12,820 nt of DNA, from contig DMDA01000009.1 of assembly GCA_003451595.1 (NCBI GenBank), positions 1 through 12,820 of the forward strand, given 5' to 3'. Below, in pieces: positions 1 through 8,232 of this stretch. A model generated the notes under the pieces. The model worked only from the letters and a program-made list of their open reading frames with translations, ran no database searches and had not been told where the DNA came from. This DNA comes from Chloroflexota bacterium. Its GTDB lineage: Bacteria > Chloroflexota > Anaerolineae > Caldilineales > Caldilineaceae. Within the stretch, counting starts at the first letter, position 1; every line of letters begins with the position of its first letter. A program made the position numbers and the translations under genes.

Positions 1-4
1 CAAC

Positions 5-775
5 ATGGCGTCACCATTTCCAGGCATGGATCCGTATCTCGAAGGCGACTTGTGGCAGGAGTTTCACGATCGCCTTGCGAACCAAATCAGTATGCAGTTG
101 CTGCCGCAGCTTGCACCGAAATATGTCGCGTTGCTCGCCAAACGCTATGTAGTGGATCGACCGGCGTTGGGCATCTTTGCGCCGCCGCCAGAGCGGATCA
201 TCTACCCGGACGTGCACGTGGTGGCGGAACGGGCGCCTGTCTACCAGACGACACCCGGCGTGACCACGGCGACCCTGGAGCTGACCAGCCCGATGCTGGA
301 GGAGACGCCGGTGCTCAGCGTCGAAATCCGTGACGTGGCCGAGCGCCGGTTGGTGACGATCATCGAAATCCTGTCGCCGGTGAACAAGCGCGGGAGTGGT
401 GCGCAGGAATACCTCGACCGCCGCATCGAGCTGATGCAGACCGCCACGCATTTGCTGGAGATCGACCTGCTGACCGTCGGCTATCGCATCCCCTTGGTGG
501 GCAAGCTGCCGCCCGCACCCTACTACGTCTACCTCAGCCGCGCCAACCGCCGCCCCCGCACCGAGGTGTGGGCAATTCGCCTGCAAGAGCCGCTGCCGCG
601 CGTGCCGGTTCCGCTGCTGCGCCCCGACCCTGACGTCGTGCTCGACCTGCAGGCGGCGGTCGATGCCTGCTTTGCGCTGGTTGGCTACGAACGGCTGATC
701 GACTACACGGCGGAGCCGCCGGGCGCGCTGTCGGAGGCGGATCGGGCGTGGGTCAAGGAATGGCTGCTCAAATAG
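5..775 (+). CDS. DUF4058 family protein
   Basis: The 256-residue product opens with the signature SPFPGMDPYLE (residues 3-13), the hallmark N-terminus of the DUF4058 family, so the ATG at 5 is very likely the true start even though only four bases lie upstream. A second conserved block reads EILSPVNK (121-128), followed by a basic/Tyr helix and EIDLL (152-156). The E...SPxNK...EIDLL spacing resembles the core of PD-(D/E)XK nuclease-like folds such as Uma2/DUF820; that likeness is my inference, and no biochemical function is established that I can name. There is no signal peptide or membrane segment, so it should be cytoplasmic. The family is frequent in cyanobacteria and Chloroflexota, often in many copies. 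The gene seems complete, with a TAG stop at 773-775. No terminator is visible after it, and it is probably not in an operon with recA, which has its own promoter. Confidence 0.9.
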   Translation: MASPFPGMDPYLEGDLWQEFHDRLANQISMQLLPQLAPKYVALLAKRYVVDRPALGIFAPPPERIIYPDVHVVAERAPVYQTTPGVTTATLELTSPMLEETPVLSVEIRDVAERRLVTIIEILSPVNKRGSGAQEYLDRRIELMQTATHLLEIDLLTVGYRIPLVGKLPPAPYYVYLSRANRRPRTEVWAIRLQEPLPRVPVPLLRPDPDVVLDLQAAVDACFALVGYERLIDYTAEPPGALSEADRAWVKEWLLK

Positions 776-1000
776 TTGAGATCGACCGTTTGGAAATTCC
801 CATATTTTGACGCAGCGACGCACAGCCGCAGGGAAAACACATGGCGATGCCTGCATTCCGTGTTCTTTTGCCCCTGCGTTGCTCTACCATTACGTGGTTC
901 TGCCTCTGCACGTTCTTGTGTCTCAATATCTTGACGTCAAGTTGGGAATCCTCAAGCCGCTGCTCGGAGCGCCCGTCATGATTGCACGACTGACTGTTGG
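776..1000. other. non-coding spacer with a 12-bp palindrome
   Basis: This stretch between the DUF4058 stop codon and the recA promoter holds no convincing gene. Short open frames cross it on both strands, but they lack ribosome binding sites and recognisable protein motifs. The one ordered element I see is a perfect 12-bp palindrome, CTTGACGTCAAG, at 930-941, about 120 bases upstream of the predicted recA transcription start. Such a site could bind a dimeric regulator, but no factor can be named. No rho-independent terminator for the DUF4058 gene was found here. Confidence 0.5.
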
Positions 1001-1051
1001 AAAAAATTTCAGGCGTACAGATTGACATTGTAAGAACATTTGTGCTATACT
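1001..1051 (+). promoter_or_regulatory. recA promoter, sigma-70 type, with UP-like A/T tract
   Basis: A consensus -35 box TTGACA lies at 1022-1027 and a -10 box TATACT (5 of 6 to consensus) at 1046-1051, with an 18-bp spacer. The -10 is preceded by TGC (1043-1045), which fits an extended TGn -10. An AAAAAATTT tract at 1001-1009 sits about 50-58 bases before the expected start site near 1058, where an UP element would be expected. The leader would be about 72 nt before the recA ATG. This is the best promoter in the window. Confidence 0.8.
1033..1046 (+). promoter_or_regulatory. candidate LexA (SOS) box in the recA promoter
   Basis: AGAACATTTGTGCT lies between the -35 and -10 hexamers. Compared with the Bacillus/actinobacterial type SOS box CGAAC-N4-GTTCG, it matches 7 of 10 specified positions (GAAC, GT and C), with an intact left half and a degenerate right half. 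The position, overlapping the promoter core of recA, is exactly where LexA would block RNA polymerase. The match is imperfect, and LexA motifs vary widely between phyla, so this is a reasoned candidate only. Confidence 0.45.
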
Positions 1052-1117
1052 GGCCGTCATGTAGTATGCTGTCGCGGTTTTCCAGGGCAGCGACCGTCAC
1101 CGGCCAACTTTGAGTAC

Positions 1118-1124
1118 GAAAGGA
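1118..1124 (+). promoter_or_regulatory. recA ribosome binding site
   Basis: GAAAGGA ends six bases before the ATG at 1131. It decides the recA start: an in-frame TTG at 1110 would add seven residues but has no Shine-Dalgarno sequence in front of it, and the ribosome binding site itself would lie inside that longer reading frame. Confidence 0.75.
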
Positions 1125-1130
1125 TTTCCC

Positions 1131-2243
<1,113 letters not shown>

Positions 2244-2255
2244 GTCAGCGTCGGC

Positions 2256-2285
2256 GTCGCCGGTGAACCGCACTTCACCGACGAT
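2256..2285. repeat. inverted repeat / stem-loop 1 after recA
   Basis: CGGTGAA (2261-2267) and TTCACCG (2274-2280) form a perfect 7-bp stem around the 6-nt loop CCGCAC. After one mismatch the pairing continues for three more base pairs and a G-U (2256-2259 with 2282-2285). There is no T-tract behind it, so it is not a standard terminator. It begins 12 bases after the recA stop codon and would be part of the recA 3' UTR. Confidence 0.6.
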
Positions 2286-2302
2286 AGGGCGCAGCGGTAA
2301 AT

Positions 2303-2367
2303 GGTGCGCAGGCGCTCCCGTGTCAGGCGGCGACGTTCGCACCGACCTTGCGGGACGCCTGCGCACC
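2303..2367. repeat. long GC-rich inverted repeat / stem-loop 2 after recA
   Basis: GGTGCGCAGGCG (2303-2314) is perfectly complementary to CGCCTGCGCACC (2356-2367). With one bulged base (C2315), TCCCG (2316-2320) pairs with CGGGA (2351-2355), giving about 17 bp. Inside, AGG/CCT and CGG/CCG can pair further (2325-2330 with 2342-2348), so nearly the whole 65 nt can fold on itself. No poly-T follows, and no flanking target-site duplication is seen that would mark a miniature transposon. It may be a 3' UTR stabiliser, a protein-binding hairpin or a chromosomal palindromic repeat unit. Confidence 0.7.
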
Positions 2368-2388
2368 GGGCAATCCACAATCGGTTTA

Positions 2389-2421
2389 GGCTGCATCGCA
2401 ATCAGCGGTGCAGCCTTTTTT
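2389..2421 (+). terminator. rho-independent terminator of recA
   Basis: GGCTGCATCGC (2389-2399) and GCGGTGCAGCC (2405-2415) form an 11-bp stem with one T-G pair and a 5-nt loop AATCA. The stem is followed immediately by six T (2416-2421). It lies about 145 bases past the recA stop codon, so the recA transcript would carry a long structured 3' UTR. Confidence 0.9.
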
Positions 2422-2471
2422 GTGGTAAAGTTGTACCTAAATTGAACTGATGCCGATGCAAGGGAGCGCCC

Positions 2472-3404
2472 ATGACAATTCATACCTTTACTCCGACCCA
2501 TTATTTCAGCGTGCTGGCGGTGGCGCCGCCTGTGTTAACGCTGGCGCCCGGCGACACAGTGCGAACAACGACCGTCGATGCACACGGGTTTGACGCAATC
2601 CGCCGGCAGGTGACGCCGCCCGGCAACCCGATGACCGGTCCATTCTTTGTCGAGGGCGCTGAGCCAGGCGACACGTTGGTTGTGCACCTCGACGCCATCG
2701 TGCCCAATCGCACCTATGGCTGGGGCAACACGATGCTGGCGCCCAATGTCGTCGATCCGGAGTTCGTGCGCGAGCTGCCGTGGCCGCCGCCCGGTGAACG
2801 TCGGCGCAGTCACTGGCATGTCGATGTGGCGGCGGGTGCGGCGACCCTAGTCGAGCCAGAAGTGCCGGGTGGAATGGTGTTGCCATTGGCGCCAATGCTG
2901 GGTTGTTTCGGCGTTGCTCCCGCCGGCGGTGAGGCGATCTCAACGGCGACTTCGGGACCTCAGGGTGGCAACATGGATTACCGGGGCTTTACGGCTGGCG
3001 TGACCGTCTATTTCCCCGTGTTTGTGCCCGGCGCGCTCTTTTTCCTGGGCGATGGGCACGCGCTACAAGGTGCAGGCGAAATCGCCGGCACAGGCGTCGA
3101 GATTTCGTGTGATGTCCAGTTCACGCTCGATCTCCAAAAGCGACGCCGGCTCAACTGGCCGCGCGGGGAGACGGCAACGCACATCTTTACCGCTGGCAAT
3201 GCGCGGCCACTGGATCAGGCGCTCCAGCACGCCACCACCGAGATGGCGCGCTGGCTGCAGGAGGAATATGGCCTGACGCCGATTCATGCACAGACACTGC
3301 TTGGGCAGGCGGTCGATTACGAAATCGGCAATGTTTTTGACCCGGCTTATACTGTGATCTGCAAACTTGCAAAGCGCTGGCTGCCCCTGGAGACCGATGT
3401 GTAG
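2472..3404 (+). CDS. acetamidase/formamidase family protein
   Basis: The 310-residue product belongs to the FmdA/AmdA (acetamidase/formamidase) family, whose characterised members hydrolyse short amides such as formamide or acetamide to ammonia and the acid. Family landmarks are NPMTGPFFVEGAEPGDTLVV (52-71), PMLGCFGVAP (141-150), GGNMD (165-169) and GDGHALQGAGEIAGTGVE (193-210). The length is typical for the family and there is no signal peptide, so it should be a cytoplasmic enzyme. The start ATG at 2472 has AAGGGAG at 2460-2466, five bases upstream. It lies just downstream of the recA terminator, so it needs its own promoter; none is obvious in the 50 bases available. The oxidoreductase gene begins 55 bases after its stop with no visible terminator, so the two could be co-transcribed. 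The substrate cannot be told from the sequence; no urea or formamide transport genes are nearby. Confidence 0.9.
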   Translation: MTIHTFTPTHYFSVLAVAPPVLTLAPGDTVRTTTVDAHGFDAIRRQVTPPGNPMTGPFFVEGAEPGDTLVVHLDAIVPNRTYGWGNTMLAPNVVDPEFVRELPWPPPGERRRSHWHVDVAAGAATLVEPEVPGGMVLPLAPMLGCFGVAPAGGEAISTATSGPQGGNMDYRGFTAGVTVYFPVFVPGALFFLGDGHALQGAGEIAGTGVEISCDVQFTLDLQKRRRLNWPRGETATHIFTAGNARPLDQALQHATTEMARWLQEEYGLTPIHAQTLLGQAVDYEIGNVFDPAYTVICKLAKRWLPLETDV

Positions 3405-3459
3405 CACCCTGGAAATGTGGGTCTGATTTTTCATGTTTCATTTGCGAAGGAATGCCATC

Positions 3460-4440
3460 ATGACAAGCACGATGCAGGCAATTCGGATTTACGCTACCGG
3501 CGGGCGCGAGGTTCTACAACTGGAGACTATCCCGATTCCGGAGCCTGGCCCCGGTCAGGTGCGGGTCAAAGTAGCGTATGCCGGGTTGAACTTTATCGAC
3601 ATCTATCAGCGACTGGGACAATACAAGCTGCCTCTGCCCTTTACGCCGGGGCTAGAGGCCGGCGGCGTTGTGGATGCTATCGGCCCTGACGTGACCGAGG
3701 TAAACGTGGGCGACCGCGTGGCCTATTGCATGGTCAATGGCGCCTACGCACAATACGCCGTCGTGCCCGCTGCAAGCGTGGCGCCTGTGCCGCCGGGCAT
3801 CGGGTTGGATGTGGCGACCGCGCTGATGGTGCAAGGCATGACGGCGCACTACCTGGCCTTTAGCACCTTTCCGCTGGCGCGCCAACACACGACGTTGATC
3901 CATGCTGCGGCCGGTGGGACGGGGAGGTTGTTGGTGCAAGTCGCCAAACGCACCGGGGCGCGCGTCCTGGCGACGGCGGGCACGGCGGAGAAGGCGGAGC
4001 TGGCGCGCAGCGCTGGCGCCGACGCCGTGATTATCTATACGCAAGAGGATTTTGTGAGCGAGGTCAAGCGGCTGACAAACGGCGCTGGCGTCGATGTCGT
4101 CTATGATTCAGTAGGACAGAGCACCTTTGCCGGCGGGCTTGATTGTCTGAAGCCGCGCGGGATGATGGTGCTGTGGGGCCAGGCAAGCGGGCCGGTGGCG
4201 CCGATTGACCCGCAGATTCTAAACCAGAAAGGGTCGCTCTATCTGACGCGTCCCAGCCTGGGCGCGTACATCGCCACACGCGCTGAACTCCTGGAGCGCG
4301 CCAGCGCTCTCTTCGCCTGGGTTCAGTCGGGAGCGCTAGATGTACGCATCGATCGTATCTTCCCTCTGGCTGATGTCGCCGCAGCGCACGCGTACATCGA
4401 AGGTCGGCAGACCAAAGGCAAGGTGCTGTTGCAGCCATAA
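3460..4440 (+). CDS. zinc-independent quinone oxidoreductase (MDR superfamily)
   Basis: The 326-residue product resembles NADPH:quinone reductase (Qor/zeta-crystallin-like), a cytosolic medium-chain dehydrogenase/reductase that transfers hydride from NADPH to quinones or other electron-poor substrates. Visible marks are the GroES-like N-terminal domain (about 10-115) with AGLNFIDIYQRLG (41-53) and PGLEAGGVV (63-71), then a Rossmann fold with the nucleotide-binding turn AAAGGTGRLLVQ (149-160) and VDVVYDSVG (211-219). The C-terminus GRQTKGKVLLQP is typical. The cysteine/histidine ligands of zinc alcohol dehydrogenases are absent. ATG 3460 is preferred because GAAGGAA (3446-3452) sits seven bases upstream. 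An in-frame ATG at 3433 would add nine atypical residues without a ribosome site, and an internal ATG at 3472 is less well placed. The Rossmann turn reads GGTG where GGVG is usual; this is conservative. No terminator is visible before the kinase gene 56 bases on. Confidence 0.92.
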   Translation: MTSTMQAIRIYATGGREVLQLETIPIPEPGPGQVRVKVAYAGLNFIDIYQRLGQYKLPLPFTPGLEAGGVVDAIGPDVTEVNVGDRVAYCMVNGAYAQYAVVPAASVAPVPPGIGLDVATALMVQGMTAHYLAFSTFPLARQHTTLIHAAAGGTGRLLVQVAKRTGARVLATAGTAEKAELARSAGADAVIIYTQEDFVSEVKRLTNGAGVDVVYDSVGQSTFAGGLDCLKPRGMMVLWGQASGPVAPIDPQILNQKGSLYLTRPSLGAYIATRAELLERASALFAWVQSGALDVRIDRIFPLADVAAAHAYIEGRQTKGKVLLQP

Positions 4441-4496
4441 TGGATTGATGCAGACGTGCAGCGCATTGACAAGGTTGGAGTGTGGAGGAATGAGCC

Positions 4497-7400
4497 ATGA
4501 TGGCGAATCGGGTCAAAGGCGATCACGAAATTGACAATCTGGCGCGCAACGCCGGACTGGTGCAGCAACTCGAAGCAAAGGTGCGCGAGCTAGAGGCTGC
4601 CAATCAACAGTTGCGCGAACGTGAGCAATTTCTCAGCAATGCCCTGGATGGTCTTGCCGCGCACATTGCCATTTTGGACGAAACGGGCGTCATCATTGCC
4701 ATCAATAAGGCGTGGCGCGCGTTCGCCACCACCAGTTCGTGCGCGTTGACCAATGCCCTGGAAGGCGTTCACTTTCTAGATATCTGTGAACGCATGGGCG
4801 CCGGCGAGTTGGCGCACTGCGGCGCTGCGCTGCGCACCGTACTGGCTGGTGCAAGTGATGCGGCGGAGCTGGAATGCACCTGCTCTCACGCCGATGCGCC
4901 AAGTTGGTGTACATTGCGCATTACCCGCTTTCCTGGCGACGGACCGAAACGCGTGATCATCACCCACGAAAATATCACACAGCGCGTGCTGGCAGAACAG
5001 GCTTTGCGCGAGAGCGAGGACGCATTGCGTCGCTCGCAAGCGATTGCGCATGTTGGTCATTGGACATGGGACATTCGCACCAATACCGTAACATGCTCAG
5101 ATGAGATGAAACGTATTTTGGGGGTGGACCCGGCGCAGTTTCATGGCGACCTCAATGCCATGATTGCACGCGCCATTGATCCCGATGACCGTGCGCGTGT
5201 GCGGGAACTCAATGTGGCCGCTATCCATGATGCCAGACCAGTGGCCACCGAATATCGCGTCATCGGCGCCGATGGCCAAGTGCGCGTGGTGTGGGCGCAG
5301 ATGGGGGATCGCGAAGTCGATGCCAATGGTCAGCTTGTGCGACTTTCCGGCATCATTCAAGACATCACTGAACGCAAACGCGTCGAGGCGGAACTGGCGG
5401 CCAGTGTCCGCCGGCTGACCATCTCGACGCGCGCGGCAGGATTAGGAGTATGGGAGACAGACCTGACCAACGGCAGCGAAACATGGGATGACACGATGTA
5501 CGCGATGTATGGCGTCTCGCGCCAGAGCTTCACACCGTCGCAAGCGGCCTGGCGCGCGCTTGTCCATCCCAATGACCTGCCTCGGCTGCTGGAGGCGGAG
5601 CGCACCGAGATGGAAAGCGGGACGCGCCTGCATCAGCACTTTCGAATTGTGCGACCGGACGGCGAGGTGCGCTGGATCGAATCGGACGCCGAGGTCATCT
5701 GTGACGCGGAGGGGAAACCGCAGCGATTGATTGGCATTAACCGCGATGTGACCGAGAACATGGTCAGCGAACAACAGCAGCGTTTGCGCATTGCGGCGCT
5801 GGAGGCTGCTGCCAATGGTATTGTGATCACCGATCGCGACGGTTGCATCGAGTGGGTGAATCCAGCCTTTGCCACGTTGACCGGCTACTCCCCTGAGGAA
5901 GCGATCGGCAAAAACCCGCGTGAACTGGTGCGCTCCGGTTTGCACAGTGAGTCTTTCTACAAACGCATGTGGGACACGATTCTGGCCGGCGACACCTGGC
6001 ACGGTGAGCTGATCAACCGCCGCAAGGATGGCAGTCTGTACTATGAAGAGCAGACGATCACGCCGGTGCGCAATCAGGCCGGTGTGATCACCCATTTCAT
6101 CGGCATCAAACAAGATGTCTCTGCACGTGTGCGCGAGGAGGAAGAGCGCAACCGTTTGTTGGCGCAAGTGCAGGCGCAGGCGGACCAACTGATGCAGATC
6201 ATGCATAGTGTGCCTGAAGGCGTGGTGCTCTTGGACGCTACACATGCCATCGTGCAGGCGAATCCACAAGCTGAGGCCTATTTGCATAGCTTGCTGCCTG
6301 CCAACCACGCAGGCCCGTTCACGGCGGTGCTCACGAAGGTGGGGGATCGCTTGCTGGATGAGATTTTGGCGCCCCCGCCGCCGGGTGGTTGGCATTTGGT
6401 GCGCACACAGAAAGAAGAGTTTGAACTGGCGGCGCAGCCTGTTGCTGCTGGCCCGCTGGCTGCCGGCTGGGTGTTGGTCATACGCAATGTGACCGAACAG
6501 CGCGCGCTGCAACGTCAGTTACAGCGCCAGGAGCGCATGGCGGCGGTGGGCGAGTTGGCGGCAGGCATCGCTCACGATTTCAACAATATCATGTCGGTCA
6601 TCATCACCTATGCCCAATTGCTTGCAGAGGCGCCGGGGCTAGGGGAATACGAACGCAACCGCATCGGCGCCATCCGTGAGCAAGGGCAACGCGCCGCGCA
6701 GATGATCCGACAAATTCTCGATTTCAGCCGACGTTCTGTGATGGAACGCAGCACCTTTGAGCTGCTGCCTTTGATCAAAGAGCAATACAAGTTGCTAAAG
6801 CAGACCCTGCCGGAGAATATCGAGCTTCAACTGCACTATGATCAGGCCGAGCACATCATCCGCGCCGACCCGACGCGGATTCAGCAATTGTTGGTCAATC
6901 TTGCCGTCAACGCGCGCGATGCTATGCCGAATGGCGGCCTGTTGCGCATCGAACTGTGCCGGGTGCATCTGAACGCGGCGGAGGTGCCCCTTCCCACCAT
7001 GCTCCCCGGCGATTGGCTGCGTCTGCGCGTCAGTGATACGGGCGTGGGCATGACGCCAGAGGTGATGGCCCACATCTTTGAGCCATTTTTTACCACGAAG
7101 GCGCCGGGCAAGGGCACCGGATTAGGGTTGGCGCAAGTGCATGGCATCGTCGCTCAGCATGAGGGGCACATTGTGGTGGACAGTGCACCAGGCGCAGGCG
7201 CGACCTTCTCTGTCTATTTCCCGGCTGTCGAGGTTCTGGATGGCAGCAGCGTTACCTATGCACCCACGATTGTAGCGAACCTGCCGCAAGGGCATGGCGA
7301 ACGCGTGCTGGTGGTGGAGGATGAAGAGGTGATGCGTCGCGCGGTGGTGGAGTTACTCGAAGTCTTGCACTATCGCACCTGTGAGGCCAGCAATGGCGTT

Positions 7401-7694
7401 GACGCGCTCCAGATATTGGACGAGGAGGCAGGCGCCATCGATCTGGTGGTGAGTGATGTGGTGATGCCAAAGCTGGGCGGGGTGGGACTGTTGCAGGAGA
7501 TGCGCCAGCGTAGAAGCGCCATCCCGCTGATCTTGCTGACCGGTTACTCGCTCGGCGTCGATCTGGATGAACTCAAGTCGCAGGGATTGAGCGCGTGGCT
7601 TCTCAAACCACCGCCGATCAAGGATTTGGCGGAAACGATTGCTCAGGCATTGCACCATGCACGCCAGCGTGCATCTCGGGTATCTCCAGCGTGA
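4497..7694 (+). CDS. soluble hybrid sensor histidine kinase, five PAS domains plus receiver
   Basis: The 1065-residue product has a short N-terminal coiled coil (about 12-45), then five PAS units: about 48-165, 183-298, 306-425, 433-548 and 571-672. Several end in the PAC-like motif DITE/DVTE. The dimerisation/phosphoacceptor domain (about 680-745) has the H-box GELAAGIAHDFNN, with H693. The ATPase domain carries the N box LLVNLAVNARDAM (N805), G1 DTGVGM (847-852), F box FEPFFTT and G2 GKGTGLGL. The receiver (about 935-1050) has acidic EDEE (941-944), phospho-acceptor D987 in SDVVMPK, and K1037 in LLKPPP. No membrane segment is seen, so it should sense cytoplasmic signals. PAS1 is cysteine-rich (C82, C97, C108, C127, C129, C138). 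Its C97 and C129 match positions common in one PAS subfamily. GGAGGA (4484-4489) lies seven bases before ATG 4497. There is no response regulator with an output domain nearby, so it is an orphan kinase. Confidence 0.95.
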   Translation: MMANRVKGDHEIDNLARNAGLVQQLEAKVRELEAANQQLREREQFLSNALDGLAAHIAILDETGVIIAINKAWRAFATTSSCALTNALEGVHFLDICERMGAGELAHCGAALRTVLAGASDAAELECTCSHADAPSWCTLRITRFPGDGPKRVIITHENITQRVLAEQALRESEDALRRSQAIAHVGHWTWDIRTNTVTCSDEMKRILGVDPAQFHGDLNAMIARAIDPDDRARVRELNVAAIHDARPVATEYRVIGADGQVRVVWAQMGDREVDANGQLVRLSGIIQDITERKRVEAELAASVRRLTISTRAAGLGVWETDLTNGSETWDDTMYAMYGVSRQSFTPSQAAWRALVHPNDLPRLLEAERTEMESGTRLHQHFRIVRPDGEVRWIESDAEVICDAEGKPQRLIGINRDVTENMVSEQQQRLRIAALEAAANGIVITDRDGCIEWVNPAFATLTGYSPEEAIGKNPRELVRSGLHSESFYKRMWDTILAGDTWHGELINRRKDGSLYYEEQTITPVRNQAGVITHFIGIKQDVSARVREEEERNRLLAQVQAQADQLMQIMHSVPEGVVLLDATHAIVQANPQAEAYLHSLLPANHAGPFTAVLTKVGDRLLDEILAPPPPGGWHLVRTQKEEFELAAQPVAAGPLAAGWVLVIRNVTEQRALQRQLQRQERMAAVGELAAGIAHDFNNIMSVIITYAQLLAEAPGLGEYERNRIGAIREQGQRAAQMIRQILDFSRRSVMERSTFELLPLIKEQYKLLKQTLPENIELQLHYDQAEHIIRADPTRIQQLLVNLAVNARDAMPNGGLLRIELCRVHLNAAEVPLPTMLPGDWLRLRVSDTGVGMTPEVMAHIFEPFFTTKAPGKGTGLGLAQVHGIVAQHEGHIVVDSAPGAGATFSVYFPAVEVLDGSSVTYAPTIVANLPQGHGERVLVVEDEEVMRRAVVELLEVLHYRTCEASNGVDALQILDEEAGAIDLVVSDVVMPKLGGVGLLQEMRQRRSAIPLILLTGYSLGVDLDELKSQGLSAWLLKPPPIKDLAETIAQALHHARQRASRVSPA

Positions 7695-7712
7695 ACATCT
7701 ACTGCGCCTTCA

Positions 7713-8201
7713 TCAACGTCTGCCAAGATGCATTGCGTCGGTTGCTGCGGTGGCCAGTTTAAGACGCTCCATCTCCGCCACAAACCAGGTGAGCGTCGGT
7801 TGATGCGTTTGATGGAAGGCGTGCGCCTGGCAGTGACAGTCGGACGCACCAAAGCCAGGGAGAGGAGTGGCTGACTGCCCCAAGGCGGTCGCCCAGAGGT
7901 GTTCCCAGCGGCGCACATCGACTCGATACCAGACTTCAAGCACCGTGCACGCCTGGCGCAGATAATCGATGTGCCAGTGCGGGCGCGTCACCGGACGCAG
8001 GTGGTGGCGCACACGCCCGCGCACTCCGCCCGCCCCCAGGGCGCTGCCTGTGTACAAATACCAGCCAGGGAGGACGCGCACGTCGCCCAGCCGCCCTACG
8101 GTGATCGTCGCAGCGTGCTCGGCGCGCAAGATGAGCGTGTAGCTTCCGGGCGCCGCTGGCAGCATATCGGCGGCGTCAGCCGCCAGTTGTGCGATCCACA
8201 T
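7713..8201 (-). CDS. DUF123 / GIY-YIG-like domain protein
   Basis: The 162-residue product fits DUF123, a compact branch of the GIY-YIG nuclease superfamily. From the ATG at 8201 it shows GSY (19-21) for GIY, GWYLYTGSALG (46-56) for the YIG strand, arginines in VRGRVRHH (60-67), HWHIDYL (75-81), E100 as the possible metal ligand, and GFGASDCHCQAH (116-127), a strongly conserved family block. Cellular function is not established; a structure-specific or repair-related nuclease role is only suggested by the fold. The start is uncertain: a TTG at 8219 would add six residues and sit 13 bases after the upstream SDR stop. Neither start has a clear ribosome binding site, and I prefer the ATG. It is downstream of the SDR gene on the same strand and probably co-transcribed. 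It is convergent with the kinase gene, with only 18 bases between the stop codons and no visible terminator there. Confidence 0.85.
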   Translation of the reverse strand: MWIAQLAADAADMLPAAPGSYTLILRAEHAATITVGRLGDVRVLPGWYLYTGSALGAGGVRGRVRHHLRPVTRPHWHIDYLRQACTVLEVWYRVDVRRWEHLWATALGQSATPLPGFGASDCHCQAHAFHQTHQPTLTWFVAEMERLKLATAATDAMHLGRR

Positions 8202-8232
8202 CTCCGGCGTCCATGCCAAACAAGGTGAGGCG

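Noticed and set aside
807..1025. Possible 72-residue small gene in the recA upstream spacer
   Set aside because: It would need a TTG start without a ribosome binding site, overlaps the recA -35 box, and shows no recognisable protein features.
1110..1130. TTG start for recA seven codons upstream
   Set aside because: There is no Shine-Dalgarno sequence before it, whereas GAAAGGA is well placed for the ATG at 1131.
2303..2367. Long hairpin as a miniature transposon (MITE)
   Set aside because: The inverted repeats are good, but no target-site duplication flanks them and the element is only 65 bp. A structural 3' UTR element is simpler.
2303..2367. Long hairpin as a second intrinsic terminator
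   Set aside because: No T-tract follows on either strand, unlike the hairpin at 2389-2421.
4466..4494. Promoter for the kinase gene from TTGACA at 4466-4471
   Set aside because: At 16-18 bp spacing the sequence is GGAGGAATGAG, which holds the ribosome site and has no -10 likeness.
5442..6512. Minus-strand open frame of 356 codons opposite the kinase PAS region
   Set aside because: The plus strand encodes unmistakable PAS domains here. The antisense product is low-information and rich in His and Arg, as expected of a shadow frame.
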